Assembly (NCBI GenBank): GCA_964023205.1
Contig: OZ026841.1
Coordinates: 26,057,561-26,121,560 of the forward strand
Source: Lutraria lutraria
Taxonomy: Eukaryota > Mollusca > Bivalvia > Venerida > Mactridae
Direction of reading: 5' to 3'
Length of the DNA: 64,000 nucleotides
This document shows positions 1-11,938 of the stretch, piece by piece (position 1 is the first letter of the stretch; every line of letters starts with the position of its first letter). A program made the translations under genes and the position numbers. The notes under the pieces were generated by a model. The model did not search any database. It was not told the origin of the DNA and saw nothing but the letters and a program-made list of their open reading frames with translations.

Positions 1-2142
1 CATCTATTTTTAATAGTTAATACATTGTATAAGCAGATTGGTGAAGTTTAAAATTATTAATTTTAGATTTTTTTTTTACATTTCTCTAACATTCATGATG
101 TTAGATTTTGTCTTATAATATATACATGTATGTACACTACCTTACCTTGCAAGATATGATAAAATTGTATTTCACATACTTATTATGTATTATTGATACT
201 TAAGTGCAGTGGTTAAATTTCTTTACATCCGGTTCAAAACAAACACCAAAATGGTACCTGGCTTAGGTTTTTGTCTTGATTACAGGTGTAATGGACTGTA
301 TGTCAATATTATTATTGAACGCTGACAAGTAATGGTATGGTTTGAAACAGGAATTTTACTCTATCAGATTAACCGAATAGATACACAAGACTTTCATTAT
401 AATAACTTTTTGGTCTTCCATTTTATACTAACATTGTTATACTCTCTGGTTATAAATTATTTAAAATCAGTTTTCATTTAAATCTTGGGTGTGATGTATA
501 AAAAAGGGGCAGCTCGACTCTGGTAAATAAACATGACAGTACAAAAGGCTTGTTTACTTTTCAGCTTAAAGCTAAGACCACAGGCTCCATATTTATAACA
601 TTTGAAGTTGGGCCCCAAACTGAATTTCTAACTTCTATTGATACTTTTTTTTGTTATATGATTTTCTAGATATCAAAATGAATTATGAGGCATATTGACA
701 AGATCATAATTAATATCAAATCATTTCCGTGAAACCGTTTATATTATATGTATAATGTATATAACTTCATTTGAGAACAGTCTTATATAACAGACTTGTG
801 TGATGTAAAGGCGACCCTTACTGTATATTCAATAAGCATATTATGATTAACTAAAGAACATAATTTTTATTTAATCTTGATCTAAAATATTGACCATATT
901 TGGTTTGGTATACATGTACACGCCTTTACCTACCTTTATTTCGGAGCCATGTTGGCTTTTATTTAAACAAATGAGGAATTTCATCTCTAAATTCATGCTG
1001 TAAACAGGGGATCAACAAAAACATATGTAAAAGTATGTGATACTCACATACTGAAACCCTAACAAGGAGGTATGCCATACCCTTAAATATGTACTGTGCA
1101 CTCATGTGTTTGTGTTTAATTTTATTAAGTGTTTACTTCTGACAGCACGTTTACATTGAGCATGTATGCACTAATATATTATATGAAAATGAATTTCAAA
1201 CTTGTTTTTTTATTAAAAGTATTGAGTGAAAGGATACATATAAATGATTACACCTGCCAGTTTAATTTTTTTAACGTCTTAAATTTTATGTTTGACGCTT
1301 AGCAACAGAATTCTTGGAGCAAAAAATAGAATTGCAAACATTTGACTCTTAATTCACTTCATAACAAATGCAAATTTATTCAAAGGTTTTCTGGTTTAAA
1401 TGATTTCTTATTTATCTGGTTTAATTTGATGAGATTATCGTCAGTATATGATAGGATGGGAGTGAAAAACGAAATTGTCGCCAGATGACATGAAGCATTC
1501 AACTGGTAACAAACAGAGACTTGGGATAAAGTGTAGTGAAGAGTAGTGTGCATGCAGCTCCATGTTTCCGTTACTTGTGATTTATCATTCATAAATTTGA
1601 AAAGTGTTCACCAGATGTAACACCATGAGTTAATGGGCAACGAAACACTTCATTTACTATGATGAATAGGGGCTAAGATGATTCACATCCAAACTGTTGT
1701 CACGGGGAAAAAATCAAGAATGTTTACTTCTTGATAAAAAATCTTTGTACAAGTTAAGGTGCACGCAAATTTGTTTGAGTTGCTCTACTGTTATGAAGTT
1801 ATGACATCGAAATAAAAATATTGCGAATAAAAACAAGGAAGTAAACCCAACTGCTTGGCTTTGTAAAGACAGATGACATGTTCATCTCCAATTTCCAAAG
1901 CTAGGCCATTTTCTGAAATTCTTGGCTTTTTAAGCGACATACTCTGGGAATAATAAATGAGATTCAATTATCTATACCAAACCATACATGATAATAGATA
2001 TGTACTTGTAGTTTTGTTACAAACTTATCTATCAATTTGTTCCTCTGCAGTAACTGACTACAGTTAATTCCCCATGAAGTTTGAATAAGATGAAAGGTTC
2101 TATTAGTCAAGAGAAAATGGTTGTTCAAGCCTCAATTATGCT
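1..2142. other. AT-rich non-coding stretch
   Basis: No open frame longer than about 70 codons, no recognised repeat and no convincing splice-flanked exon. A TATA-like string near 497 stands alone and is not evidence of a promoter in DNA this AT-rich. A minus-strand frame at 1380-1592 has no protein-like composition. Confidence 0.6.
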
Positions 2143-2945
2143 TTTCTCTACATATAATATTGTTCTCTACATATAATATTGTTCTCTACATATAATGTTG
2201 TTCTCTACATATAATATTGTTCTCTACATATAATATTGTTCTCTACATATAATGTTGTTCTCTACATATAATATTGTTCTCTACATATAATATTGTTCTC
2301 TACATATAATATTGTTCTCTACATATAATGTTGTTCTCTACATATAATGTTGTTCTCTACATATAATGTTGTTCTCTACATATAATGTTGTTCTCTACAT
2401 ATAATGTTGTTCTCTACATACAGTGTTGTTCTCTACATACAGTGTTGTTCTCTACATATAATGTTGTTCTCTACATATAATGTTGTTCTCTACATACAGT
2501 GTTGTTCTCTACATATAATGTTGTTCTCTACATATAATGTTGTTCTCTACATATAATATTGTTCTCTACATATAATGTTGTTCTCTACATATAATGTTGT
2601 TCTCTATATATAATGTTGTTCTCTATATATAATGTTGTTCTCTACATATAATGTTGTTCTCTACATATAATGTTGTTCTCTACATATAATGTTGTTCTCT
2701 ACATATAATGTTGTTCTCTATATATAATGTTGTTCTCTACATATAATGTTGTTTTCTACAAATAATGTTCTCTACCTATTGTGATGTTCTCTACCTTTTG
2801 TGATATGCTCTACCTATGGTGATATGCTCTACCTATTGTGATGTGCTCTACTATTGTGATGTGCTCTACCTGTTTTGATGTGCCCTACATGTGATGTTCT
2901 CTACTATTGTGATGTGCTCCACTATTGTGATGTGCTCTACCTGAG
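2143..2945. repeat. 19-bp minisatellite array, degenerating at its right end
   Basis: About 31-32 near-identical 19-bp units (core TTCTCTACATATAATGTTG) run from 2143 to about 2760. Unit types differ at a few sites: ATAATATTG, ATAATGTTG, ATACAGTGTTG and a TATATA variant. The first nine units run in a three-unit pattern (AAB, AAB, AAA); later units are mostly the GTTG type with islands of the CAGTG type. From 2761 to 2945 units drift to a TGTGATGTGCTCTACCTAT form of 18-20 bp that keeps the CTCTAC core. That is the expected picture of an array homogenised in the middle and decayed at one edge. It has no coding frame. Confidence 0.97.
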
Positions 2946-4723
2946 TGCTGATTGGGCTAAAATTCAGGTTGTTATGACTTGGTAGAATTGAAACAAACTA
3001 ACAATCAAAACATAAGATAAATTCACAAACAAAAAAACATGTATGAGTTCAGATCCCGGAATGCAAGATGTTATAATCTTCTTTGCCTCGCCATTAATAA
3101 CTGAATTTTTTATCTGAATAAACAGAAAGCTTATCACTGATATTACGAAGATCTTTCAATATTTTTTCAATGACTTAAAATGTTAGATTAACTTGAATCT
3201 TTTACCTTGACATGATTAGAATACATTATTGTACCCAGTATTTTAAACTCAATTCAAACATAAATGGCTTGTCTTTGGGGAACAGCCTTCATACAGTAAA
3301 TAATGGCATCTAAAATGTCCTACAGACAAATAGTTCCTATTGAAATGTGAGGCTTTGTACTAACTCACCCTGAGCTAAAACATTGTTATTTTTTAAAATT
3401 AAAAAATTGAGACTGATGCAGAACAAACATTGGTTACTTTGTTGGCCATTGGCCTCATGAATAGTACCAGTGTTGATGTTTTTGCTGAAGGATTGTACTC
3501 TGTTTAAGAAAATTAATATGTAGGCGACCAATTTCAGGCACCACTTAACAGGTTGGTGACAAAACCTCAACAAATATTTGTTCTTCCAATCAGTGTGAAG
3601 TTTTCAACATTTACAACATCAAATCCAAAGGGGTAATTTAATTTTTCTAAACTTTTGAACATACAATGAAAATTGATCTTAGGGTCCAGGTAAACATTAG
3701 GACGGGTCCCTGACCTTTGAGAGGACCTTAGTAGAATTATAAACCAATCAAAATGTGAATATACTCAATAGGAAATACTTTTATTCAAACATTGTCCCTT
3801 ACTTGACTATATTGAAGTTCCCTAATCTAATAATCCACATAGGTGTGAAATGTCAAGGGCTCTTTTGTTTGGAGGAGATAATAGCCATTGTCCTTTGACT
3901 CTCCAGTTTGGAGGTATAAATCTCTTCTGTTAGCTTTTTACGTAATGTAAAATCGGGAAAGAACATTTTAGTGTCTTTTATAACATCAGTACTTTCAGAT
4001 TGTAAGAAGTTTTATTAACCTTTGACAGGGACAGTTTCATAGACGTATGACTTGTGATTATTTTCATACCAGTATGAAGTCAAAGCTACATTTTTATGTA
4101 GAAAGCTTTATTTTATGCTCAAATGTGTTTTTAGCAATTTTTGGTTGCTTCTGTATAAAGCTAACCATCTTACATACAATTTGATTCAAAACTTGAATCA
4201 ACATTGATTTTGCTACATTAGTTTGGAGTTATTTCAATGTCACTCTTTCCATCCGAGTTAATCAACAAGTCTTTTACTGTCTTAGAAAACATGTTTGCTA
4301 GATTTTAATGTCCGTGGCCTTGCTTATGCCAAATAATGCCTTAAATAAGTAATTGATGACTTAATACTAGATTTCAAATGTATTGGGCATATAAAATAAT
4401 TGTTTGTTTCCAATTACTCAACCTACCCTAATTTTTCCTGTGACCCAAGACTTTTTATTTGACCTGAGGAACGGTTCATCCACCGTCTCATTTTTTTGCC
4501 CTTTCTGATTGCTTTTCAAGATTGAGGCAAAATAACTTTTAAAAAAACATTCATGATCTACCTACTCTACATTTAATGAGCATATGACCAGAAACACACA
4601 CTATTTTTCTTTAGGCCTTATAGCTTTAAAGGTAAGGATCTTATTAAAATATTAATTGTTTAATTAACATGTATTTGTCTTTATGGATGATACAACCTTC
4701 AATCTTTTTTTTGTACATTTCAG
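2946..4723. other. Non-coding stretch
   Basis: T-rich sequence without a recognised repeat. The 78-codon minus-strand frame at 3337-3573 shows no domain. The last 40 bases form a pyrimidine tract ending in CAG, treated as the acceptor of the next entry. Confidence 0.55.
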
Positions 4724-4760
4724 GACTCACAGTTACTATGAATCATGAAAAGTTGTCAAG
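4724..4760 (+). other. Putative 37-bp micro-exon
   Basis: A pyrimidine tract (TTTTTTTTGTACATTTCAG) precedes the segment and AAG/GTAAAT follows it, giving a 37-bp candidate exon. It carries two short ATGs whose frames close soon after joining the next candidate exon at 7565, so it would be untranslated if real. Isolated acceptor/donor pairs arise by chance at this AT content; transcript data are needed. Confidence 0.2.
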
Positions 4761-5158
4761 GTAAATGCAAAATGAGGATTGTTGACATTTAATTCATTTG
4801 TTACACAATATAAAGCAATAGTTAAACAGTCCATTGACCTTGCTTGTGTTTATCTTGTTGTTTTATCAAATAGTACTGACCGGTTATTTGGCAAGCACCT
4901 GACACCTAAACTATTAATGCCTCCTTGTTTTATGTATTCCCCTGTCATGAAAAATATAAGCATTGCCAAAGGTACACCTCTCACCTCCAGAATGACAAAC
5001 TAAGGTTCAAATGAATGCACTCATACCATACAGGCTATTGCTAAGTTAATTTATTGACATTAATTGATTCCATGTGGCCAGAATAATGTTGTCTTACATG
5101 TTATCTGACAGACCTGAACAGCAAAATTCAAAGTATGAAAATATTTGGGTAAGAGACA

Positions 5159-5331
5159 TACAGTTAAACCTGTGTAACTGAACACCTCTGAATAAAGACC
5201 ACCCTATGAATAAGAGCCATTTTTTGAAAATAAATTTTTGGAATAAAATTACCTCTGAATAAAGGTCAATTGTCAATAAAGGCCACATCAGGTCTTTCCC
5301 AAGGGTGGCCTTTGTTCACAGGTTTGACTGA
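5159..5331. mobile_element. MITE-1 copy (TACAGTCAAACCTGTG ends)
   Basis: About 173 bp with inverted ends: TACAGTTAAACCTGTG on the left and CACAGGTTTGACTG on the right. Inside are repeated 'CCTCTGAATAAAGG' and 'GGCCTTTGTTCACAGG' blocks that read as inverted sub-terminal repeats. No transposase frame. The TA at the outer edge fits Tc1/mariner-type insertion. First of three copies within 800 bp. Confidence 0.8.
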
Positions 5332-5399
5332 GAGGTATGTTAGGATACAAAATAAGAAAAGTTTTCATTTATCCTATTGTTTTGGTAAAGTATGGTAAA

Positions 5400-5535
5400 G
5401 TGTGTGAGTGGCCACCTCCAAATAAAGGCCAATCTTTCAAAAAACTGTTATTTATTATTAAGGACAAAATGACCTCTGAATAAAAGCTATATTTGGTCTT
5501 TCTCATAAATGGCCTTTGTTCATAGGTTGACTGTA
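5400..5535. mobile_element. MITE-1 copy, left end decayed
   Basis: Shares GGCCACCTCCAAATAAAGG, 'ACCTCTGAATAAA' and the right end CATAGGTTGACTGTA with the copy at 5159. The left terminal repeat is no longer recognisable. About 136 bp, non-coding. Confidence 0.7.
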
Positions 5536-5751
5536 CCTGGAAACATGGCTTTTCTTCTGGCTTGAGTAGTATCCTGATCTGATTGAGTTTATTAATGGAT
5601 TTTATAAGCAATTTCAGTTCTCAAAGTTCATCTGTTTACCTTTCTGGTGTTATCTAGTTACTGAGGAGTAGAGAGATGTGAGTCTCACCTAAATCTCAAA
5701 CCTATAACCTGTATCTAATTAGTCCTTCACTCGAGCTAGATTGATTCAGTA

Positions 5752-5939
5752 TACAGTCAAACCTGTGATTAAAGGACACCCTTGGGAAAGACATAGTGTT
5801 ACCTTTATTGACCTGACTGGTGGCCTTTATTCAGAGCTAATTTTATTCCGAAAATGTATAATGGCATTCTTTTAAATAAATGACCCTTATAACAGATTGG
5901 CTTTATTCGGAGGTGTCTGCTAACCTAGGTACTACTGTA
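5752..5939. mobile_element. MITE-1 copy, right end decayed
   Basis: Starts with a perfect TACAGTCAAACCTGTG and continues with ACCTTTATTGACC and GGCCTTTATTCAGAG blocks. The right end CTAACCTAGGTACTACTGTA is a mutated form of the CTAACACAGGTTTGATTGTA seen at 47958. Non-coding. Confidence 0.75.
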
Positions 5940-6682
5940 ATTACCTAAAGATATGATATAATTCCACAAATTTATCAAGTAATAAAAATCAGTTTAAAAA
6001 AACATGTTTTTTTCTGGAAATGTTCATACATCATACCTATCTCACATCTGGTATCAGACAGTAGTGGAGCTCATTAGGCATGTACAATGATGGGTGTGAT
6101 TTATATGCCACTTATGGTACAGTTGGGAGAAAACTTGGGGATGATAAGTCTCCTTCATTATCATGTACACAGTAAATCAGCTCATTCTACCAGAATTTTC
6201 TTCTCTTTTTTTTCATTTTTATCAATTAATGACTCAAATCTTCAGAATTTATCACTCATTGTGCCTTTTCTGTTGTTTTGATCAGATTTGTCGAAATTTT
6301 GTCTAACCTTAGGTCTGAGGTTGATTTAACTAAATTTTGATAGCAGTCACCAAAAAAGTTAGTTTTTCCTAGTTTTTAAAACTGTATGTAATGATTCTTT
6401 ATAATTGCTTCAGTACTAAGACTGAACATTAAGATCAGAATCCTTAGGTATTGGTTGGAAAACATGTTCTTTGTTTCTGCCAACCTGACTGCAGACCTCC
6501 ATGTTTTCGGTTTCAATCAATTTCTTGCCACTATTTTCATTTGAGATACATCTTCTAATATTGGTTCAAGATGTCGGAACTCTGAAGTATATGTGTAATC
6601 AAACTGTTAATATATGAAGACCAGTTGAAATGTTGGCTTGGTAACCCTTAGTGGCTTGTTAGGGACCCACTGTATTACATGT
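5940..6682. other. Non-coding stretch between MITE-1 and MITE-2
   Basis: Contains a 64-codon plus-strand frame (6087-6281) that looks like chance. No repeat recognised. Confidence 0.5.
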
Positions 6683-6864
6683 CCAGTATAACCTCTACAG
6701 ATCAGCCCTCTTTGGATCAACAACCTCCCTTCAACAATTAAACAGCATGATTTTTCCCACTGCACAATTTGACTATTAATTTAACCTCTCTATAGCAACG
6801 ACCTCTTAACAACAACAGAATTTTGCTTCTCACTGAGGTGTTGCTTTGGTGAGGTTGCACAGTA
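6683..6864. mobile_element. MITE-2 copy (CAGTGCAACCTCTC ends)
   Basis: About 182 bp. The left end CAGTATAACCTCTACAG and right end GTGAGGTTGCACAGTA are inverted relatives. The interior carries 'CCCTTCAACAATTAAACAGC', 'TATTAATTTAACCTCTCTA' and 'AATTTTGCTTCTC', all found again at 22372, 44670 and 47294. Non-coding, TA-flanked. Confidence 0.85.
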
Positions 6865-7124
6865 TATTGTTATGTCAATGGATTGTGATGTACAAGTTAA
6901 TACAACCAATAAAATGCATCCAGATATATATATCCTTTAACTCAAAGATAATTAGCTTGATGCTGTTACTGAGGTGCCAGCATGTTTGATATTTGATCAT
7001 GTTGTAGGTTGCTCTGCTTCCTATCAACTTACTGGTCAAAAAAGAAATATTCATAGGAATACTAGTTCAAGGTTATAAAAATCTCAAATCTCCAATTCAA
7101 TTTGATTCAGTACATTTCAGTTAT

Positions 7125-7375
7125 TTATGATTCACCTAACCAGTTTCTCTGGACTGTATTCTAACCAGTACTAACTTACCCTGGACTGTATTCTAACCAG
7201 TACTAACTTACCCTGGACTGTATTCTAACCAGTACTAACTTGCCCTAGACTGTATTCTAACCAGTACTAACTTACCCTTCCACAAGGAGGAAAATCAATG
7301 TATTGTCAAATTTTCATACAAGGATATGATTCAAACCTGGATCGCTGGATTACAAGTGATTCAATATAAACATTT
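7125..7375 (-). mobile_element. SINE-C copy, head truncated, carrying a tandem expansion
   Basis: Reads on the minus strand. Near the left edge is GATTCACCTAACCAG, the shared SINE core seen at 9900, 27400, 58285 and 60680. To the right lies the tRNA-like B-box region (reverse of GATTCAAACCTGG) and the copy stops before a clear A box. The core has been amplified four times (7149-7276). Confidence 0.65.
7149..7276. repeat. Four 32-bp tandem units inside a SINE core
   Basis: Four head-to-tail copies of a 32-bp unit beginning CTGGACTGTATTCTAACC and ending AGTACTAACTTACC; only the last unit differs at a few bases. The unit is part of the SINE-C/SINE-A core (…AACCAGTACTA…), so the array arose by duplication inside an already inserted SINE. 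Confidence 0.95.
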
Positions 7376-7564
7376 GCATGTCCTTGGCGTACAGAAAAAT
7401 TAGTCTCTAAGTAAAAATTCTATTCAGATTACTTGCACTGAATTTAGGTTTACAATTATAAATGAATGAATAATAATTTTTAATTTCTTTTTTAAACTTT
7501 CTAAGTTTGATACTTTAATGTTATCTTATCCAATATTTAAAAGATTTCAATTTTCTGTCCACAG

Positions 7565-7758
7565 GAAATAGTGTCCAGTGATGCGCCCCCTGGTGACTGT
7601 GGAGTGACCAGAACACTCCCAGACATGGTCAGATTACCAAACATAGAAATGATGAAATTAGTTACTGTGATAGACAGAAGTCACAAGTTCAGTTATTCAT
7701 CTGTAGAATGATTGTCAAGGCAAACTGGATTTCTGCATTTATATCTGAAAATGAACAG
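7565..7758 (+). other. Putative 194-bp exon
   Basis: A good pyrimidine tract and acceptor (TTTTCTGTCCACAG) and a donor CAG/GTAATG flank a block that is visibly richer in G+C than its surroundings. Frame 1 is open for 48 codons from the acceptor, starts EIVSSDAPPGDCGV and ends in TGA about 50 bases before the donor. Frame 3 is open for 54 codons up to the donor, with an internal ATG (MIVKANWISAF…) that reaches the donor at a codon boundary. It could be a last coding exon, a first coding exon or an RNA exon. No domain recognised. This is the best exon candidate in the window. Confidence 0.4.
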
Positions 7759-7760
7759 GT

Positions 7761-9828
7761 AATGATCCATTCTTTGTTAGTTACTCGGACAAAAAACTGT
7801 GAAAAATCTAAAATGTGACAGCATAATGATGCATTTTTAAAATGTCTTGAAAGTGGTGTATTAGCTCTGCTGGATATATTTTCATAAACGCTCGTTGAAT
7901 CGTCAAAGTGACATTAGTAGCGGAAGTGGAGAGACGTTGTTTGTTTACGCCACATCAGTTTGCATTACAGGCATGAAATCCGAGGTTCTGACAGTCTCAT
8001 GAAATTTAGCGTTAAAATTTGGTTTTAAGTCAAATCGTAATAACACCTTCTCCAATTTACCTGAAAATCATGATTTTTATTTCTTCATTTTATTGATGAG
8101 AATATTCATTTTGAAGGGTTTAAATTTATTCATTTCCTTTTTCTTCGGGGCTCAAGGTGTTATATTAAAATTCAATGTTCTTCTATGCTTGACAAATTGA
8201 TTATTGTAAGCCACTGTCACATCTTTGTTTCCCCCCAAAAAGGTGCATTGAAGTCATTGAGGTGATAAAAACTGTCAGTTTGGGTTAACTTTCTGTTTCT
8301 ACTGTTGTTAATGTCTGATTGTTTCCTGCTATTTTGCCTCCTCCTATAGAGAGTATTTCTTGTCATCTTGTATTTTAGTCTCTTTTTTTGGTTATTTTAC
8401 CTCCAATTTGAAGAGCTGTTAAGTCTAGCTGCTGCCAATTTTAAAACAACTTTTTATGTTTGGTCAGAGTCTTTTAGGCTTGGTTTTTAAACTTTTGCTA
8501 TTCTAATATGCCTCTTTTACTATGCAAACTTCAAATCTGTATCTGTACTTAGGAATATCGGTTAGAAAGTGCTTTTTAGTGCAAAGCTATTTTTTTTAGT
8601 TTTGTATGAATAAATTATGTCGGAAAATTATGACACATCTGCTATGATTTGAGTCATTTGTAACCATACTGTTCATACTCAGCTAACTATATTTCACACA
8701 TAAATGATAGCACAGCAGTTATATTTGAAGGATATATAAGCTACTATCTGTAACCAAATCAACAAGCATTTACTCGTGCACGGAAATATCATCATTGGGT
8801 TATTATAATGAAACATTGATAACATCTCTGGAAGAAAGTAAAATTTGGTGTTTTTTCGTAGACATGCTTGATAAACTGTATCAAGATTCATTATGTGTGT
8901 CTTGACTTTATTATCTATTAATGGCGAAATTAAATTTTATAGACACCTATTTACATATGTTTAATAAATCGGTATCATTTGAATGGACATCCCATCATGC
9001 TAGTAAATTGAATGTGATGCCCTCAATGTGATCTGATGGTGATTTTATCATTGATCGCTGAGATAATTCGAGGTGTGAATGAATGATTTCTAGTAATGTA
9101 GTCTATTATCAAATGAAAGCAAAAAGTTGATTTTCGTTATTTCATGGTTCATGAAGCTTGCAACCATTTCTTTTCAAAGAAAGATACTTGTTTAGATTCC
9201 ATTATAATATCAAATTGATGTGTAGTCTTCCATTCATTTTCATTAAGTTTTTTTTTTAGAAAAATGAATTATGTATTATTGATAAGTGTTTAGAATTTCT
9301 TTACATTTAATAAAATAAATCTGTTGCCATAGACAACTGATGGTATTGTCAAAGACAGCCATGCCTTCTGTTACCATAGAAACCTGTCACATACAACCCT
9401 GACAGTGTCAAGCTGCCAGTCAAAAGTAGTTCATAGCTGATGTTTATATCGTCTTGGCCTTAATTTGTCAACTTGGTACAAATTCAATCAATCAGACCTT
9501 TTTTCCAGTGTTTAGAACTAATTGCTTTCAGAGACTTAATTTAAATGGTAATCAAATTTAGCTTCATTTGTTCTGTTCAACATTCCTTTATTTTTTCCCT
9601 CCAGATGCTTGGCACATAAAAAGTAGCTTAATATCATTTCCCATCAGGCAGTGCTCACCTAATTTGCTTATAAAAATCATAAACATTTTAGTGACAAAGA
9701 CTTTTTCAGTGATTTTTGTTAAAGACATGTGCTTAAGCTTTTTAAAAAGAACAATAAAAATGAAAAAAGATTGACACCCATAACTTGCAGAATTCTGTTG
9801 TTTCGTAAATATTTATTTGAGCATTACT
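7761..9828. other. Non-coding stretch
   Basis: A slightly G+C-richer patch at about 7885-8050 has several CpGs but no frame. Minus 8694-8891 and plus 9568-9774 frames are short and AT-driven. No repeat recognised. Confidence 0.5.
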
Positions 9829-9840
9829 TTTTCAAGCATA

Positions 9841-10058
9841 TTGTTTGTTTGTTTGAATTTTTCTGCCCCTTTTCAACAGTCAGAGTCATATGAGCTGGAC
9901 ATTTCACCTAACCATCAATCCTGGGAAGAACCAGTACTAGACTATCAGCAACTTTCTCACATAAAGTGACATTGGCTCAAACCCACGACCCTCTATCAGT
10001 GAGAGGTTACAGTGATTTGGAGTCAGCAACCTGAACCACTCGACCACGGATGCGGGTC
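9841..10058 (-). mobile_element. SINE-A copy with 12-bp target-site duplication
   Basis: Minus-strand tRNA-derived SINE. The head has an A-box-like TGGTCGAGTGGTTC and B-box-like GGGTTTGAGCC separated by a class-II (Leu/Ser-like) variable arm containing CCTCTCACTGATAGAGG. The body reads CTAGTACTGGTTCTTCCC, then the core GGTTAGGTGAAATG, then AGTCAGAGTC-type sequence, and the tail is (CAAA)n. TTTTCAAGCATA occurs perfectly at 9829-9840 and 10059-10070, a target-site duplication that fixes both ends. Mobilised by an unseen LINE. Confidence 0.93.
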
Positions 10059-10764
10059 TTTTCAAGCATAAATGGAATACCTTTTGTTCCGCAATTGAAT
10101 ACATCAGTATTAATCATCTAGTAAAGTTGGGCTTAAGTGGAATACTAGAAAAGCGTTAATAAAACTGATCAAAAAGTTGTCATTGGTCAATATTGAGACA
10201 GTACTCAGTATCAACCTATTAAATGCTTCAGATTAAGAATTGTCTCCAAGTTCTGTCTTGTATCATCCGTTCCAAATTTTAGACCGTGTAAAGTTATGAA
10301 TCTTTCATTTTTCTTTTTTTCTTCATCTGTCTTCATTCATTCTTTCTTTGTTCAACTGTCTTCCATGTTTGTCACTGAATATTAATCATCATATTATGTG
10401 TTACAGGACTCAGTGACTCGAGCATTATTATATTGAATTTTATATGCTGTGGTTTATCCTAGATATTTTATCATAAGAATTTATTACCACATGATATTAC
10501 TATGATGACACTATGCATGAGTGATGTGGCTTTTTTGTCAATGGTTTATTCAATAATATAACAAAGGCTGTTCTTTTATTAACCACTCATCAGCAAAATG
10601 ATTTATATGTATATGACAAGAATGTGATTCATTGAAAATATATGACTTGAAGTAAACAAGAATAAGAATATTTTTTATATATATTTCATAAAGGCATAAT
10701 GTATTTGGCCTAGTCCTTCACTTGTTATTTTTTGCCTATTACTGAATCTGCTCAGTGCATTTTT

Positions 10765-10944
10765 GAAACTAAACGATAGTTCAGCTTTCCATAGCCGTCA
10801 CTCACTCTGCGCACATGAATTTTGATGGTGACCAAAGTACTGCGTTTTCCTATATCTGCATTGCAATTGTCAAAATAGTTCCAGTTCCATGTTGCAGTGC
10901 AAGTCTATGTAATTTCAGTTTCCATGAGTACTTTCAGTTCTTTG
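10765..10944 (+). mobile_element. Family R copy (~190 bp dispersed repeat)
   Basis: Starts near AACTAAACGATAGTTC, contains GCACATGAATTTTGATG, 'CAGTTCCATGTTGCAGTGCAA' type sequence, and ends in TTTCCATGAGTACTTTCAG, which carries the palindrome-like AGTACTTTCAGTACT in intact copies. The same order is found at 49853, 53000, 63098 (inverted) and 38275/39360 (inverted, split). Non-coding. GGAAACTGAA-type sequence near both ends hints at sub-terminal inverted repeats; class uncertain. Confidence 0.8.
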
Positions 10945-11714
10945 AATGCTATTGTTATTGACCAATATGTAAGACACTTCAGGTCAAACAAGAACATGCG
11001 ACGTCAGGGCCCAAGATTAATTACTAATTCTTATAGTTTAGAAATTATCTTGAGGTAATGTCATAATTATTATCCTGAAATGTAGCCTACTTGCTCTTGT
11101 TTTTGGTGCTTCATGCTTCTGCTATCTAGAAGCATTGCTTGTTAAAATATCAGTAAATTTTACATGTCTTTTTTGCCTTTACCACATAAAGCTCATAAAC
11201 AACGGTCTCTCCGATTAAAATGTAGTAAATACTAAGTTTTTTTAAATGTTTTTGAAAATCCTGTCTGCGATACATTAATGACTTGATCTTATCTATAATT
11301 GACATATTTTTCATGATCGTTGACAGGAGGAAATGCCTGTTTTTGATTGGTTGCTACAGTAACTCTTTTGACAGTCTTGTATATCTTCTGCTCGTTTTGA
11401 AATGAGCCAGAGCCACTTTATGAGTTAATATTGTTCAACTAAATTTATTGGGTCACATCAAGACCTGTGACAGCTAAGTGAAATTTGTTCGCTCTTAAAT
11501 CTCTATAATGCAAAATACACTCCATAGGTTTCAGCTGACTTCCTTTTCTAATTTTCTTTTCATTTTTATCAAAATTTATATCTTGTCTCTTTATGCATTT
11601 CCTGTTTCTTCAATTACAATTTTTTTGGTTATTCAGTATACTTTAAAATTTCTGATGAAATTCCTACATTACCACATTGCGTCTGGATTCAACTTGGCAT
11701 CCTGTTACTGACAG
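10945..11714. other. Non-coding stretch
   Basis: Only a 67-codon AT-driven frame (11508-11711). No repeat or splice-flanked block recognised. Confidence 0.5.
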
Positions 11715-11723
11715 CAATGTAGA

Positions 11724-11938
11724 CCCCACCCTCCTTGGTTGAGTGGTTATGGTTGCTGACTTCAAATCACTGTTACCTCTTACTGATAGAGGGTCATAGG
11801 TTCGAGCCCAGCTACTGACCTTGTCTCTTTATTTGAGAAAGTAGGCAGTTGCTTATGGAAGATGGGAGTCTAATACTGGTCCGCCTCATATGGCTCTGAC
11901 TATTGAAAAGGGGCATAAAACTTAAACAAAAGAGAAAA
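11724..11938 (+). mobile_element. SINE-A copy with 9-bp target-site duplication
   Basis: Plus strand. The head shows TTGGTTGAGTGGTTATGG (A box) and GGTTCGAGCCC (B box), then CTTATGGAAGATGGGAGTC and the end GGGGCATAAAACTTAAACAA. Relative to 18554 it lacks about 30 bases containing the GATTAGGTAAACTG core. CAATGTAGA flanks it at 11715-11723 and 11939-11947, consistent with target-primed insertion. Confidence 0.92.

Noticed and set aside
1380..1592. Small ORFs of 60-90 codons throughout the window
   Set aside because: They match what is expected by chance in 64 kb of AT-rich DNA over six frames and lack domains, conserved copies or splice support.
2143..2945. CRISPR array
   Set aside because: Units abut with no unique spacers and the DNA is animal-like; it is a minisatellite. 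The same applies to the arrays at 17464, 41718 and 46065.
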